This document shows positions 9,288-20,016 of a stretch of DNA of 64,000 nucleotides, one piece after another. Origin of the DNA: Mycobacterium gastri (GTDB taxonomy: Bacteria > Actinomycetota > Actinomycetes > Mycobacteriales > Mycobacteriaceae). The translations under genes were made by a program, and so were the position numbers. The notes beneath the pieces are model-generated. The model was not told where the DNA came from and ran no database searches. It saw only the letters and a program-made list of their open reading frames with translations. The stretch spans positions 1 through 64,000 of the forward strand of contig NZ_LQOX01000010.1 of assembly GCF_002102175.1 (NCBI RefSeq), written 5' to 3'. The number at the start of each line of letters is the position of its first letter. Position 1 is the stretch's first letter.

Positions 9288-10835
9288 ATGTTCGAAGTGT
9301 CGTTGCCGGATCCGGCTGAACTGCGCCGATGCGACGACTCTGCGCTGGTGGCAGCGATCGAGGACTGCGCTCGCGCGGAGGCGGCCGCGAGTGCTCGGCG
9401 GTTGTCGGCGATCGCCGCGCTGACCTGTCGGCGCACCGCCAGTGACCAGCGCGCAGACTGGGCTTGCGACGAATGGGACAGCGCTGCTGCCGAGGTGGCT
9501 GCCGCGCTGGGTCTGAGTCAGGGCAGGGCGTCTGGGCAGATGCATCTGAGCCTGGCGTTGAATCGGCTGCCCAAGGTGGCGGCGCTGTTTTTGGCCGGAG
9601 GGCTTAGCGCGCGGTTGATGTCGGTCATCGCGTGGCGGACCTATCTGGTCCGCGACCCCGAGGCGCAGCGACTCGTCGATGCCGCGGTGGCCGAACACGC
9701 CGGTGCGTGGGGGCCGTTGTCGGCGTCCAAATTGGAGCAGGCCATCGACGGGTGGGTTGATCGCTACGACCCCGGTGCGTTGCGGCGCACCCGTGCGGCG
9801 GCCCGCAGCCGCGACGTGTGCTTCGGCGAACCCGACGACGACGTGGGCACCGCCGCGTTGTGGGGCCGGCTATATGCCACCGACGCCGCGATGCTGGATC
9901 GGCGGCTGAAACAGATGGCCCACGGGGTGTGCGACGACGACCCGCGCACCCTGGCTCAGCGCCGCGCCGATGCGCTGGGCGCATTGGCCGCAGGCGCCGA
10001 ACGGCTGGTGTGCGGGTGCGGTAACGCCGACTGTCCCTGCGGTGCCGGCGACACTAACGAGCGGGCCAGCGGTGTGGTCATCCACGTCGTCGCCGAGTCC
10101 TGTGCGCTGGATGCTGCAGCTGACCCGCACATGTCGGGTGAGGTGCACCCATCGCGGCCAATCACTCCGGAGATGACGCTGGTCGAGGCGTTGGCGCCGG
10201 ACCCCGAACCCGATCAGCCCGCGGCGTCATCGGTCAAGCCGCCGGCCGCGTTGATTACCAGCGGGGGTGTGGTGCCTGCGCCGCTGCTGGCCGAGTTGAT
10301 CCGCGGTGGGGCCACCATCAGCCCCGTGCGCCAACCCGGCGGCCTTGGGTTAGAGCCGCACCACCGACCGTCGGCCAAGCTGGCGGAGTTCATCCGAATC
10401 CGCGATTTGACGTGCCGGTTCCCCGGATGTGACGTGCCCGCCGAATTTTGTGACATCGACCATACGGTGCCCTGGCCGTTGGGGCCCACACATCCGTCAA
10501 ACCTTAAGTGTGCGTGTCGAAAACACCACCTGTTGAAAACGTTCTGGACGGCCTGGAAGGATGAGCAGCTGCCCGACGGCACCGTTATCTGGACCGCACC
10601 CAACGGAGGGACCTACACCACCCGCCCCGGCAGCTGGATCTTCTTTCCCGCCTGGAACACCACCACCGGCGACTTGCCCCCAACACCAACCCCCGCAACT
10701 ACTATCGGTGACCGCGGCGTGATGATGCCCCACCGGCAACGCACCCGAGCCGCCGAGGTCGCCCGCCGCATCAAATCCGAACGGGCCCTCAACGACGCCC
10801 ACGTCGCCGAACGCAACAAGCCACCACCATTTTGA
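9288..10835 (+). CDS. REP13E12-family DUF222/HNH endonuclease-domain protein
   Basis: A 515-residue protein of the 13E12 repeat family that is multicopy in mycobacteria. The N-terminal half is DUF222 (helical, for example [14 protein letters not shown] and [13 protein letters not shown]). The C-terminal part has an HNH nuclease core around residues 375-415: [21 protein letters not shown], then [10 protein letters not shown]. Some REP13E12 copies in M. tuberculosis carry the attachment site of prophage phiRv1. The ATG at 9288 has a TAGTAT -10-like box ending 7 nt upstream, suggesting a leaderless message. The frame is intact, so it may be a complete repeat copy. The physiological role is unknown. 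Confidence 0.85.
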   Translation: MFEVSLPDPAELRRCDDSALVAAIEDCARAEAAASARRLSAIAALTCRRTASDQRADWACDEWDSAAAEVAAALGLSQGRASGQMHLSLALNRLPKVAALFLAGGLSARLMSVIAWRTYLVRDPEAQRLVDAAVAEHAGAWGPLSASKLEQAIDGWVDRYDPGALRRTRAAARSRDVCFGEPDDDVGTAALWGRLYATDAAMLDRRLKQMAHGVCDDDPRTLAQRRADALGALAAGAERLVCGCGNADCPCGAGDTNERASGVVIHVVAESCALDAAADPHMSGEVHPSRPITPEMTLVEALAPDPEPDQPAASSVKPPAALITSGGVVPAPLLAELIRGGATISPVRQPGGLGLEPHHRPSAKLAEFIRIRDLTCRFPGCDVPAEFCDIDHTVPWPLGPTHPSNLKCACRKHHLLKTFWTAWKDEQLPDGTVIWTAPNGGTYTTRPGSWIFFPAWNTTTGDLPPTPTPATTIGDRGVMMPHRQRTRAAEVARRIKSERALNDAHVAERNKPPPF

Positions 10836-11130
10836 CCAAGAGCGCTGGTGCACGGAACGCGCGCCGGACAGCCGAATACGGCCCTTGCCGTCAAACGAAG
10901 ACAGCGGATTCGCCTACCGCCGGGGTTCAATTTGTCGACCGGCGAGACTTCATTCAGCCGTATTTCCCGGGCAGCTATCACTGTCTGACGGGCGCGCCCG
11001 GAGCCGCTCGCGTTGATCACCTCGCCGATGGATGGTGTAGTCCGATTACCGTCGAGGTCGGTCGCTTCGCGATCACGTCATTGATCGGGTACGGCGGAGA
11101 CGGGGGTGAGGGTACCAAGAAGAAGGAACA
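10836..11130. other. Intergenic region between convergent HNH gene and recD
   Basis: About 295 bp between two convergent genes. No coding sequence, RNA gene or clear hairpin terminator could be supported. Confidence 0.4.
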
Positions 11131-12858
11131 TCACTGCCGCTGCAATCGCATTCGCAACCCGGACGCCCGCACCGCGCGTCGCTCCACCGCGGCCCGCACC
11201 GACGCCTCGGAACCGACCACCCGCACCTTCTCCTTGGCCCGGGTGACCGCGGTGTAGAAGAGCTCACGCGTCAACAACCGTGAATCCGGTTCCGGCAGTA
11301 GAACTGTCACCGCATCGGCCTGGCTGCCCTGGCTCTTGTGGATGGTCATGGCGTGCATGGTGTCGACGTCGGACAGCCGGCCCGCGGCGAAGTCGAGCGG
11401 ACCGGTTGCGCCGGCGAGGACGGCGCGAAGACCGTCCGGGCCGGCCACGGCCACACCGGTGTCGCCGTTGTACACCCGCAACCCGTAGTCGTTGGCGGTC
11501 ACCAGCAGCGGCCTCCCGGCATACCACTGCGACCAGGGCGGCAGGCCCGTCTCTTCGGCCAGCCAGGTCTCCACCTGTCGGTTCCAGTGCCCGACACCGA
11601 AGGGCCCGCGCCGGTGCGCGCACAGCATCCGGTGCTCGTCGAGTATGCCCAACGCCACGTCCACGGCTCCCAGGAGCGCCGCCTCGCGCAGCCGCAACGC
11701 ATGCGGCACCAACACCGCGCGCAACCGTGACGTCGGGTCTTCGTCGTCGATGAACTCGATGTGCTCGTCATCCGATCGCAGCAGGGTGAGCAGCCGATCC
11801 GCGTCGCCGCTGCGAATCGCATCGGCCAGGGTCCCAATCGATTTGCCGAACCGGTGCGAGGTGCGCAGCGCGGCCACCCGCACGTCGTCACGCGCCGCTA
11901 GCCCGTCCACCAGATCCGCCAGCACCGCACCGGCTTCCACCGAGGCCAGCTGGTCGGAGTCGCCCACCAGAATCAGCCGCGCGCCAGGGCGGACCGCTTC
12001 CAGCAACCGCGCCATCAGCGTCAGCGACACCATCGACGTCTCGTCGACCACGATCACGTCGTGCGGCAACCGATTGCCGCGATGGTGCCGAAACCGCGAC
12101 GACGTGTCGGGCCTGCTGCCGAGCAGCCGATGCAGCGTAACCGCCTGCAATTGGCCGAGTCTCATGCGATCGGCCGCATCGAGACGGGTCACCTCGTGGC
12201 GTGCCGCCTCGGCCAGCCGCGCCGCAGCCTTGCCCGTCGGCGCTGCCAGGGCGATGCGGGGCCGCGACCGGCCGGCCAGTTCGGCTTGTTCGGCCAGCGC
12301 CGCCAGCAGCCGCGCCACCGTGGTGGTCTTGCCGGTCCCCGGCCCGCCGGTGAGTACCGTCACGCCCTGCGCCACCGCGATTTCCGCCGCGCTGCGCTGC
12401 TCTTCGAAGCCCGACGGGAACAGTCGCTCAAAGGCCGGCACCTCGGCGTCAGGGCCTTTCGGTGTGGGAACCAGCATGGCCACCAAGTCGTCACACACCT
12501 GCTGTTCCTCGCGCCAGTAACGGTCGAGGTACAGCAGCCGGTCGTCATAGAGATGCAGCACCGGCGGATCCGTGAGCAGCGTGCTGGCGCGCACCGCGGC
12601 CAGCCACTGCGCGAGATCCGGCCACGGTAGGCCGTCAGCGGCCACCGCGATCGTCGACAAGTCCACGCACACCGACCCGCCGCGCAGTGCCCGCACCGCC
12701 AGCGCCGCGGCCAGCGCCACCCGGTCGTCCCTTTCCGCGCCCAGGGCGCAAAGACGCTGTGCCACGTGGACATCGGCAAAATCGAGGACCCCGGCCTCGT
12801 TGAAGGCGCGCAGCAGGCCCACCGCGGTAACGGCGGGCTCGACGTCGGCAACGCTCAC
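11131..12858 (-). CDS. recD: Exodeoxyribonuclease V alpha subunit, RecD helicase
   Basis: A 575-residue superfamily 1B 5-prime to 3-prime DNA helicase, subunit of RecBCD. Walker A (TGGPGTGKTTT) lies near residues 167-177, Walker B/DE(T)S as VIVVDETSMVS, and the C-terminal helicase motifs as AMTIHKSQGSQADAV and YTAVTRAKEKV. RecBCD unwinds double-strand ends; in mycobacteria it has been linked to single-strand annealing rather than to AdnAB-dependent recombination. GTG start overlaps the recB stop by 4 bp (GTGA), so the three genes form one operon read recC-recB-recD. Length is equal to the M. tuberculosis protein. Confidence 0.95.
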   Translation of the reverse strand: MSVADVEPAVTAVGLLRAFNEAGVLDFADVHVAQRLCALGAERDDRVALAAALAVRALRGGSVCVDLSTIAVAADGLPWPDLAQWLAAVRASTLLTDPPVLHLYDDRLLYLDRYWREEQQVCDDLVAMLVPTPKGPDAEVPAFERLFPSGFEEQRSAAEIAVAQGVTVLTGGPGTGKTTTVARLLAALAEQAELAGRSRPRIALAAPTGKAAARLAEAARHEVTRLDAADRMRLGQLQAVTLHRLLGSRPDTSSRFRHHRGNRLPHDVIVVDETSMVSLTLMARLLEAVRPGARLILVGDSDQLASVEAGAVLADLVDGLAARDDVRVAALRTSHRFGKSIGTLADAIRSGDADRLLTLLRSDDEHIEFIDDEDPTSRLRAVLVPHALRLREAALLGAVDVALGILDEHRMLCAHRRGPFGVGHWNRQVETWLAEETGLPPWSQWYAGRPLLVTANDYGLRVYNGDTGVAVAGPDGLRAVLAGATGPLDFAAGRLSDVDTMHAMTIHKSQGSQADAVTVLLPEPDSRLLTRELFYTAVTRAKEKVRVVGSEASVRAAVERRAVRASGLRMRLQRQ

Positions 12859-15800
12859 GCGGCTCGTCTCCCGTCATCCAGAAGATCTGACAGCGCCACC
12901 ACCAAGTCGGCCGGCGCGGCCCAGTCGAACACGCCGGCCGGGTGCCCGTCCAAGATCGGCGTGTCAACACCACACATTCCCCGCACGAACAGGTACAGCA
13001 CCCCGCCCAGATGCCGCCGCGGGTCGTATCCGGGCTGCCGCCACCGCAGAAACCTATGCAGCACAACCACATACAGCAGGGCCTGCAACGGGTAGTCGGA
13101 ATGCAGCATGGCCTCGGTCAAGCGGGCGAAATCGTAGTCGGCGGCGGTGGCGCCCAAGTGGTTGGTCTTGTAGTCCACCACCAGGTATCGCTGCTGCGGC
13201 AACCGCAACACCACGTCTATCGACCCGGACAGATACCCCCGCAACGACTGACCGCCCAAACCTGACGACGTCAACCGATCGGCGTAGGACCGGAACGGAT
13301 CACCGCGCGGCAGGTGTACCCGCAGCAACTCGCCCACATCCGACAGTGACACCCGAGACACCCGCGGCGCGCGGGCCCTCAGATCACCACCCGCCAGCGG
13401 AATCTCAAAGTCCATCTCCCGCAGCCGATCCCGCACCCCGATCTGGCGCAATGTCAAGCCGCCGGCCAGCGGGCCCAGCGGCGAATCGTGCATTGGCACC
13501 AGCGCCGTCGCCAGCTCGGCGGCATCCGCGTCGACCGGCCACCACGGCGCGTGCCGTCGCACCTGCCCCTCGAGCTCGCCAGCCAAGTCGGCGGCCTGGG
13601 GGTCGGCCGTTTCCAGCACCGCATGCACCAGCGACCCGAACGCCGCACCGGACGGCATGGCCGCCAGCGGCGAGTCGAGGTCGGCACCCGAACCCGGCTC
13701 GCTGACGACCACCGCATCCACCTCGTCGTCGCGCACGTCGACCTCGGGCTCGCTGGTCACGCCGGACGTCGCAATCGCATCTGCGGCGCGCACCAGCGCC
13801 GAATACGACGTGCGCCGCCAGCTGGTGTCGATCTGGCGGTGGAAATGCCGGACCGCGAAACCGTCAGCCGCCGAGCTGGTTTCGATGGCGGCGGGGGAGA
13901 CGATCGTCGATTCCTCGACCGACGGTCCGCCGGCTTCCTGCCAGCGCGTGAACACTGCCCACGCGTCGTCGTCGCAGATGCGCGGTCTGCACCTATCCGG
14001 CACCACAGGGTCACCGCTGCCACGACCGCGCAGTAGCCGCGACAGGCCGCCGTTGACCTCGTCGACAGTTGGCGCCCACCAGGCCACCACTTGAGACTGG
14101 GCCCGGGTGAGCGCGACATAGGTGAGCCGGATGTTGTCGCGGGCCGCCTCGGCACGGTTCAACTCCTCGACCGATCGGCTCGTATCGCCACCGAGATAAA
14201 GGCAACGGGTATCGGTGTCGTCGTGATACAGCAGGATGTCGTCGCGCCGGACGTTTCGGTTGAACATGAACGGCACGTACACGATCGGAAACTGCAGACC
14301 CTTGGCCACGAACACCGTCATGATCTGCACCGCTGCGGCGTCACTGTCCAGGCGGCGGTTCTGCTCGGTCGCACGGGTGGTGTCGTCGCACTGCCTGCGC
14401 AGCCAATCACGAAGGGCCGGAAGGCCGTAGCGTTGCCGATGAGCCGTCTCGTGCAACAGCTGGGCGAGATGCGCCAGGTCGGTCATGTGTCGTTCGCCAC
14501 CGCGTTGGCCCAACACCCGGCGGCCCATACCGCCCAACTGGGCGGCCTCGAACACCGCCGCCATACCCCGCAGCCGAGCCTGGTCCGTCCATTCACGAAG
14601 CGTCGCGGCCACCCGGTCGGTCAGCGTATCACCCTCAGCGGCAAGCGTTTCCGCAGTCTCGCCGAAGAACATGGTGCAGGCGGCGGCGCGGACCAGCCCG
14701 GTGCGCTGCGGCGCGTCGAAGGCCTCCAGCAGGCACAGCCAGTCTTTGGCGGCCCGCGACGCGAACACATCGGTGTCGCCGGTGTAGACCGCCGGGATAC
14801 CCGCCCGCGCCAAGGCATCCCGGCAGGCCCGGGCGTCTCGGTGATGCTCGACGATCACCGCGATGTCCCCGGCCGCCACCGGCCGTCCGGCGAACCTGGC
14901 GCCGCTGGACAGCAGGGACGCGATGTCCCCGGCCAGGTCGGCGGGAATATGCTCGCGCAACAAGCCGATTGGCACATTGGCGGTACCGTCGTAGCCGACG
15001 GTCGGCCGCCTGACGATGCGCAGCCGGAACGGCGCGCCGCGCGGCGCCCCCTCCAGCCGATGTCCGCCGTGGTGCGCCTCGATGTCGTGCACCACGATCT
15101 CCGGATGGCCCAGCGCGGCACCCCGCAGCGCCGTCTGCAGGCTCTCGACGAGCACCCCGTCACTGCGCCAGTTGACTCCCAACGTGTAGCGGGCATCGGC
15201 GGTGCGGGCCGCCTTGAGGTAGGTGTAGATGTCGCCGCCGCGAAAGCCGTAAATGGCCTGCTTCGGGTCGCCGATCAGGATCAGCGTCGACACGCCCCGA
15301 AAGGCACGTTCCAGCACCTGCCACTGGATCGGATCGGTGTCCTGGAATTCGTCCACCAACACGATTCGCCACCGGCGCCGCATCTGCTCGCGAGCCGGCG
15401 AGTCCACTGCCGCAAGGGCTTTCGACAACCGCAGCAGCAGGTCGTCGTAGCCGAGAATCCGTAGCCGGCGCTTACGCCGTTCCAGCTCGTCGAGCACCTG
15501 CTCGGCGAAGTCCAACCGGACGCCGGCCGCGCTGTCCGGGTCGGGATCCAGCGGGCGCCGCTGCGCGTACGGATCGGCGACGACGTTGCGGGCCAGGTCG
15601 AGCGCCTGCGCATACGTCAGCACCGGATCGGTGTCGCTGTTGGCGAAGCGCGCGAGGTAGCAGTCATCGACGATCTCGGCCACCAGGTCGTCGAGGCTCT
15701 CCTGCAAGGCGAAGTCGGAATCACTGTCACCGGCCACGCCAAGGGATCTCAGCACCGATCCGCAGAACTCGTGCGTGGTGGCGATGGTGGCGGCATCGAA

Positions 15801-16133
15801 GTTGGCCAGCGCGTCACGCAGCCGAGCCAGCCGTACGGCGCGCCCGGCCTCGTCGCACAACAGGTGCCTGGCCAGATCAGTGTCGGGCGGCGTCCGGCCG
15901 TCCAAAGCGGCCACCGCCGCCACGATCTGGTCGCGAACGCGTTCGCGAAGCTCGCGGCTGGCCGCGCGGTTGAAGGTGATAAGCAGCATCTCGTCGAGGA
16001 TGACGTCGGTCTCGGCGAGGTAGCGGGTCACCAGACCGGCCAGCGCGAACGTCTTTCCGGTGCCCGCGCTGGCCTCCAGCACAATGGTGGCGCCGTGCTC
16101 GGGCAGCGGCCCCAGCAGGTCGAAGCGCTCCAT
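12855..16133 (-). CDS. recB: Exodeoxyribonuclease V beta subunit, RecB helicase-nuclease
   Basis: A 1092-residue UvrD-type superfamily 1A helicase fused to a RecB-family nuclease. Walker A is EASAGTGKT at residues 20-28, motif II appears as IVLVDEFQDTDPIQ, motif III as LILIGDPKQAIYGFRGGD, and motif VI as YVALTRAQSQV. The C-terminal nuclease active site includes VVDYKTNHLG (D-x-K). ATG at 16133 overlaps the recC stop by one base (TGATG), which decides the start against an in-frame ATG 12 codons upstream. Confidence 0.95.
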   Translation of the reverse strand: MERFDLLGPLPEHGATIVLEASAGTGKTFALAGLVTRYLAETDVILDEMLLITFNRAASRELRERVRDQIVAAVAALDGRTPPDTDLARHLLCDEAGRAVRLARLRDALANFDAATIATTHEFCGSVLRSLGVAGDSDSDFALQESLDDLVAEIVDDCYLARFANSDTDPVLTYAQALDLARNVVADPYAQRRPLDPDPDSAAGVRLDFAEQVLDELERRKRRLRILGYDDLLLRLSKALAAVDSPAREQMRRRWRIVLVDEFQDTDPIQWQVLERAFRGVSTLILIGDPKQAIYGFRGGDIYTYLKAARTADARYTLGVNWRSDGVLVESLQTALRGAALGHPEIVVHDIEAHHGGHRLEGAPRGAPFRLRIVRRPTVGYDGTANVPIGLLREHIPADLAGDIASLLSSGARFAGRPVAAGDIAVIVEHHRDARACRDALARAGIPAVYTGDTDVFASRAAKDWLCLLEAFDAPQRTGLVRAAACTMFFGETAETLAAEGDTLTDRVAATLREWTDQARLRGMAAVFEAAQLGGMGRRVLGQRGGERHMTDLAHLAQLLHETAHRQRYGLPALRDWLRRQCDDTTRATEQNRRLDSDAAAVQIMTVFVAKGLQFPIVYVPFMFNRNVRRDDILLYHDDTDTRCLYLGGDTSRSVEELNRAEAARDNIRLTYVALTRAQSQVVAWWAPTVDEVNGGLSRLLRGRGSGDPVVPDRCRPRICDDDAWAVFTRWQEAGGPSVEESTIVSPAAIETSSAADGFAVRHFHRQIDTSWRRTSYSALVRAADAIATSGVTSEPEVDVRDDEVDAVVVSEPGSGADLDSPLAAMPSGAAFGSLVHAVLETADPQAADLAGELEGQVRRHAPWWPVDADAAELATALVPMHDSPLGPLAGGLTLRQIGVRDRLREMDFEIPLAGGDLRARAPRVSRVSLSDVGELLRVHLPRGDPFRSYADRLTSSGLGGQSLRGYLSGSIDVVLRLPQQRYLVVDYKTNHLGATAADYDFARLTEAMLHSDYPLQALLYVVVLHRFLRWRQPGYDPRRHLGGVLYLFVRGMCGVDTPILDGHPAGVFDWAAPADLVVALSDLLDDGRRAA

Positions 16134-19100
16134 CAGCCGGTCCTCTCGGCGTTCAGCAGCGGCAGCCACAGCCTGGCCGCCAGCGCACCCAGGCGGGTGT
16201 CCTCCCCGGCCATCTCCTCGCCCGGGCGGGGCGCGCCAAGCAGCACACCGAAGGCGGGCTTGTCGCCCCAGACCCGTAGGTGCGCGGGCTCACGGTCGTC
16301 TCCGTCGCGAAACCTGTTGGATTCCCACCTTTCTCGCGCGGCCGCGGCGGGCTCGTCGCCGTCCCGGCGCGCCTGCGCCCACGCGTACGACGTTTTCAGC
16401 GGCAGCGGCAACGGCTCGCGCCGACCCGTGTCGTACAGCGACACCAGATCGCGCAGCACGGCCACGGGGTCCGGCGGCGGCGCCAATACCCTTCTGGCGG
16501 TACGGTTCCTGCTGGTTCCGCGGCCGATGCACAGCGCCGTCCAATCATGGCCCGGACGTTGAGCGGCCAACGCGACCAGCCCGATCCATGACGTCAGCAC
16601 ATGCTTCGGCGCCAGCTTGGAGTACGTCACCGAGACCAGATGCTCGCCGTAGACGGGCGTGACGGTCCCGCTGAGCCGGCGGCCGGTACCGAGATCGATG
16701 TCAATGTCGTAGGCGTCGCCGTCGGGCGCCATGTGTGGCAACGCGGCCCGGGCCAGCTGGCACGCACAGTCGAGGATTTCCTTGGTCTTGCGCACGCCAA
16801 TCCGCCCGGGCGGCAGGGTTCCGCGGCGCCATTCGGCGTTGGCGGCCGCATCCGGATGCATGCCGCGCAGGATGTCGTGCAGTATCCGGTCGCCGACCGT
16901 CCACGCCTGCAGGGCGTCGATCTCGACGGGCATTTCGTCCTTGACGGTGTCGACGTCCCACGGCAGGGTGACGTCGAGTGCCCGGAAGAACCCTTTGACC
17001 GGGTTCTTGAAGAAGTCCAGCAGATCGGCCATCGTCACGTCACCGGCAGGCGGTTCAGGCAGCCGATCACCCACGAAAGCCACAGGCGCACAGCGCTTCC
17101 CGGTGGCCGCTTCGGCGGCCGCGAGCGCAGCAGGGTCAAAGGTGAACGGTGTGGCGGGCACCAGTGCGCCGGGTGTGACGTTCTTGCGATCGAAGGGCTG
17201 TAACGGATGTCTGGTGAGGATCTGCCGGCGAGCCGGCGTTACCGTCGTGCGATCCAGCGCGTCAAGGAGCTCGGCCAGCGGCACGGCCGGCGGACGCGGC
17301 TGCCCGGTGTGCTCGTCGGCGCCGGTGTAGGTGATCACCAATGTCTCGGTGGCCGAACCGATCGCGTCAAGCAGCAACTGGCGATCCTCGGAGCGCACGT
17401 CACGCTCACCGGTCATCGGCGCCCGCGCCAGCAGGTCGTCACCGTCGGGCGCGCTGTGCCGCGGGAAGATGCCGTCGTCGAGTCCGACCAGGCACACCAC
17501 CCGATGCGGCACCGATCGCATCGGCACCATGGTGCACACGATCAGGGTGCCGGTGCGAAAGTTGGCCCGGGTGGGACGTCCGGCCAGTGACGCGTCCAGT
17601 AACGCCGACACGTCGGGCAGCCGCAGCAGCGTGGACACGCGGGCGCCGGCTTGCGCGCGGACGTCGGCGAATTCCCGCTGCAGCTGCGCCTGCTGCCACT
17701 CCTCGTCGCAGCGGGTGAGCAGGCCGATCCCGTCCGTCAAGGCGTCCAGCCAGTCGGTCAACGGCATTGCGCCACTGAGTCGTTCGACCACGTGATGCAA
17801 CCGCGCGACGTACTCGGCCAGGCGCCCCGCCAGCTCCACCCGGTTGCTGCCGACGTCGTCGAGGGGCAGCGCGGTGTCCAGCCACGCCCGCGAGTCGTCC
17901 GACATCCCCACGCCGGTCAGGACGCGGTCGATGCCGAACCGCCAGGTGTTGTGCAGGAAACGCTCCAGCCCGTACGGCCGGCGATGGTGCCGGTCGAATC
18001 CCCACCGGGTGTTGGACTGGCGCACCCAGTCGGTGATCACGTCGAGATCGTCGTCGGTGAAACCGAAGCGGGCGCGCACCGGGACGGCTTGCGCGAGGTT
18101 GAGCACCTGGCTGGCGGTGGCACGACTGCCCGCAATGCCGAGCAGTTCGGCGGCGACGCCGAGCAGCGGATTGGTCTGGATGAGTGCGCGGTCGGCGAGC
18201 CGGACCCGCAGCCGGTGCGCCGGATGACCGGTACCGGCGACATCGCCCAGCCCGAAGCCGGCCACGATCAGTGGCGCGTAGGTCTCGATATCGGGGCACA
18301 TCACCACCACGTCGCGCGGTTCCAGGGTCGGGTCGTCCTCCAGCAGGCCCAGTAGCACCTCGCGCAGCACGTCGACCTGTCTGGCCGGCCCGTGGCAGGC
18401 GTGAACCTGCACCGACCGGTCGCCGACGGCCAGCTGCCGTCCGTCCGGGCGCGTCGCGTTGGCGGCGATGTCGGTTTGCAGCCAGCCCAGCAACGTGTCG
18501 GGTTTAGTTGTGCGGCCGAGGAATTCGTCGGTCGCCGGAGCTGCCGGCAGCCCCCGTTGCAGCTCCCGCAGGTCGCGCCCGAGGGTTTGCAGCAGCGGAT
18601 GCCGGGCGGCGTGCCCGCTGGTGTCCTGACGTCGTGGCACCGCGCCGTGGACACCGCCGAGCGCTTGCCACAGATCGTCACTGGGGTGGGGAAGCCACAG
18701 GTGCAGATCGTGATGAGTGGCCAGCGCGCCGAGCAGTTGCACGTCGGTGCATGCCAGCCGGGTGTGCCCGAAAAGCGACAGCCGCGGCGGCAGGTCGGCC
18801 GGACCTGCGGTCAGCCTTGCCACGGTCTTTTCGTGCCGGATGTGCGGCGGATCGGCCGGGACCGCGGCTACCAATGCCCGCCACAATTCGGGTTGCCACT
18901 CCAGGTCGGCGTCCACGTCGTCGAGGCGCCCTTCCAGCCAGCCGGCCAGCAGCGCAGGACGCTGCCGGGCGTAGGAGGCGAACAGCCCGGCCAGGCGGCG
19001 CGCCACCGAATAGCGGCGACCGCGGCGCAACTCGGCCTCGACGGCGTCGGTGTCGAAGTGGCCCAAATGCGTTGCCAGTGGGCGGCACCACGGTTCGTCG

Positions 19101-19417
19101 AGGACGGCGTCGATCACCTCCAGCAGCGGCCACGTCATGGCTTCCGGCGACCACGGGTCGGTGTCGGCGGTCCCGGTGATCTCGGCGATGAGCGATTGCG
19201 GGCTGCGGAATGCGACACCGGCACACACGCCGTCGCCGTGGGCGCCGCGACTGCCCAACACATGGGACAGGTGCTGGCTCAACCAGCGTTCCATGCCGCG
19301 GGCGGCGACCAGCACCAGCTCCGATGCGAACGGGTCGGGCAGCGGGTCGGCCAGCAGGGCGCCGAGTCCGTCGGCAAGGAGGTCGGTGCGCTCGGCACGG
19401 TGGAGATGAAGTGCCAT
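16133..19417 (-). CDS. recC: Exodeoxyribonuclease V gamma subunit, RecC
   Basis: A 1094-residue RecC, the Chi-recognition and scaffold subunit of RecBCD, built from inactivated helicase and nuclease domains. Family segments include MALHLHRAERTDLLADGL at the N terminus, VVMCPDIETYAPLI, and PHRVVCLVGLDDGIFPR in the middle. ATG at 19417 is chosen because the N terminus then begins at the conserved LHRAERTD strand; the open frame continues upstream without similarity. First gene of the recC-recB-recD operon, divergent from cynS across about 130 bp. Confidence 0.93.
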   Translation of the reverse strand: MALHLHRAERTDLLADGLGALLADPLPDPFASELVLVAARGMERWLSQHLSHVLGSRGAHGDGVCAGVAFRSPQSLIAEITGTADTDPWSPEAMTWPLLEVIDAVLDEPWCRPLATHLGHFDTDAVEAELRRGRRYSVARRLAGLFASYARQRPALLAGWLEGRLDDVDADLEWQPELWRALVAAVPADPPHIRHEKTVARLTAGPADLPPRLSLFGHTRLACTDVQLLGALATHHDLHLWLPHPSDDLWQALGGVHGAVPRRQDTSGHAARHPLLQTLGRDLRELQRGLPAAPATDEFLGRTTKPDTLLGWLQTDIAANATRPDGRQLAVGDRSVQVHACHGPARQVDVLREVLLGLLEDDPTLEPRDVVVMCPDIETYAPLIVAGFGLGDVAGTGHPAHRLRVRLADRALIQTNPLLGVAAELLGIAGSRATASQVLNLAQAVPVRARFGFTDDDLDVITDWVRQSNTRWGFDRHHRRPYGLERFLHNTWRFGIDRVLTGVGMSDDSRAWLDTALPLDDVGSNRVELAGRLAEYVARLHHVVERLSGAMPLTDWLDALTDGIGLLTRCDEEWQQAQLQREFADVRAQAGARVSTLLRLPDVSALLDASLAGRPTRANFRTGTLIVCTMVPMRSVPHRVVCLVGLDDGIFPRHSAPDGDDLLARAPMTGERDVRSEDRQLLLDAIGSATETLVITYTGADEHTGQPRPPAVPLAELLDALDRTTVTPARRQILTRHPLQPFDRKNVTPGALVPATPFTFDPAALAAAEAATGKRCAPVAFVGDRLPEPPAGDVTMADLLDFFKNPVKGFFRALDVTLPWDVDTVKDEMPVEIDALQAWTVGDRILHDILRGMHPDAAANAEWRRGTLPPGRIGVRKTKEILDCACQLARAALPHMAPDGDAYDIDIDLGTGRRLSGTVTPVYGEHLVSVTYSKLAPKHVLTSWIGLVALAAQRPGHDWTALCIGRGTSRNRTARRVLAPPPDPVAVLRDLVSLYDTGRREPLPLPLKTSYAWAQARRDGDEPAAAARERWESNRFRDGDDREPAHLRVWGDKPAFGVLLGAPRPGEEMAGEDTRLGALAARLWLPLLNAERTG

Positions 19418-19547
19418 CGCGGGCCACCATAGCGGCCGATGGCACGCAGCCGGGAGGTGACCGACAAATACGGGTATCGGCTGTGAAGCTGATCGGCCGC
19501 TTGCACCACGGACACTGTGACCGACGGCGACCGTGCATGCTGGGGTG

Positions 19548-20003
19548 ATGAACAGAAACCAGATCACCGAACAGATCGTGCTGGCCCGCCTGGCGAAGGG
19601 GCTCACCTGGCAGCAGCTGGCCGACGCCATCGGCAGGCCGGTGGTGTGGACGACGGCGGCGCTCCTCGGACAGCACCCCATTCCCGCCGAACTCTGCAAC
19701 GTCCTGGTGGAGATGCTGGGTCTCGACAGGTCGGTGGTGCCGGTGCTGGCCGCCCCGCCGATGCGCGGCGGCCAGCCCACCGCGGTGCCCACCGACCCCA
19801 CCATCTACCGCTTCTACGAGGCGCTGCAGGTCTACGGCGGCGCCATCAAGGAGCTGATCCACGAGAAGTTCGGCGACGGCATCATGAGCGCGATCAACTT
19901 CAGCGTCGACGTGCAGCGGCAGACACATTCCTCGGGGGACCGGGTGGTGGTGACCTTCGACGGGAAATTCCTTCCCTATCAATGGGTTTCGGCGCAGAGC
20001 TGA
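19548..20003 (+). CDS. cynS: Cyanate hydratase (cyanase)
   Basis: A 151-residue cyanase that converts cyanate plus bicarbonate to ammonia and two CO2. It has the N-terminal helical domain (ITEQIVLARLAKGLTWQQLA) and the conserved C-terminal dimer domain PTDPTIYRFYEALQVYG and IHEKFGDGIMSAINF. The catalytic Arg, Glu and Ser are present as Arg88, Glu91 and Ser114 (E. coli Arg96, Glu99, Ser122). ATG at 19548 follows GGGG by 2 nt; an in-frame GTG upstream is less likely. It is a lone gene, convergent with a decayed molybdoenzyme. I do not recall cynS at this locus in M. tuberculosis. Confidence 0.95.
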   Translation: MNRNQITEQIVLARLAKGLTWQQLADAIGRPVVWTTAALLGQHPIPAELCNVLVEMLGLDRSVVPVLAAPPMRGGQPTAVPTDPTIYRFYEALQVYGGAIKELIHEKFGDGIMSAINFSVDVQRQTHSSGDRVVVTFDGKFLPYQWVSAQS

Positions 20004-20016
20004 CGCGCCCGGCGGT

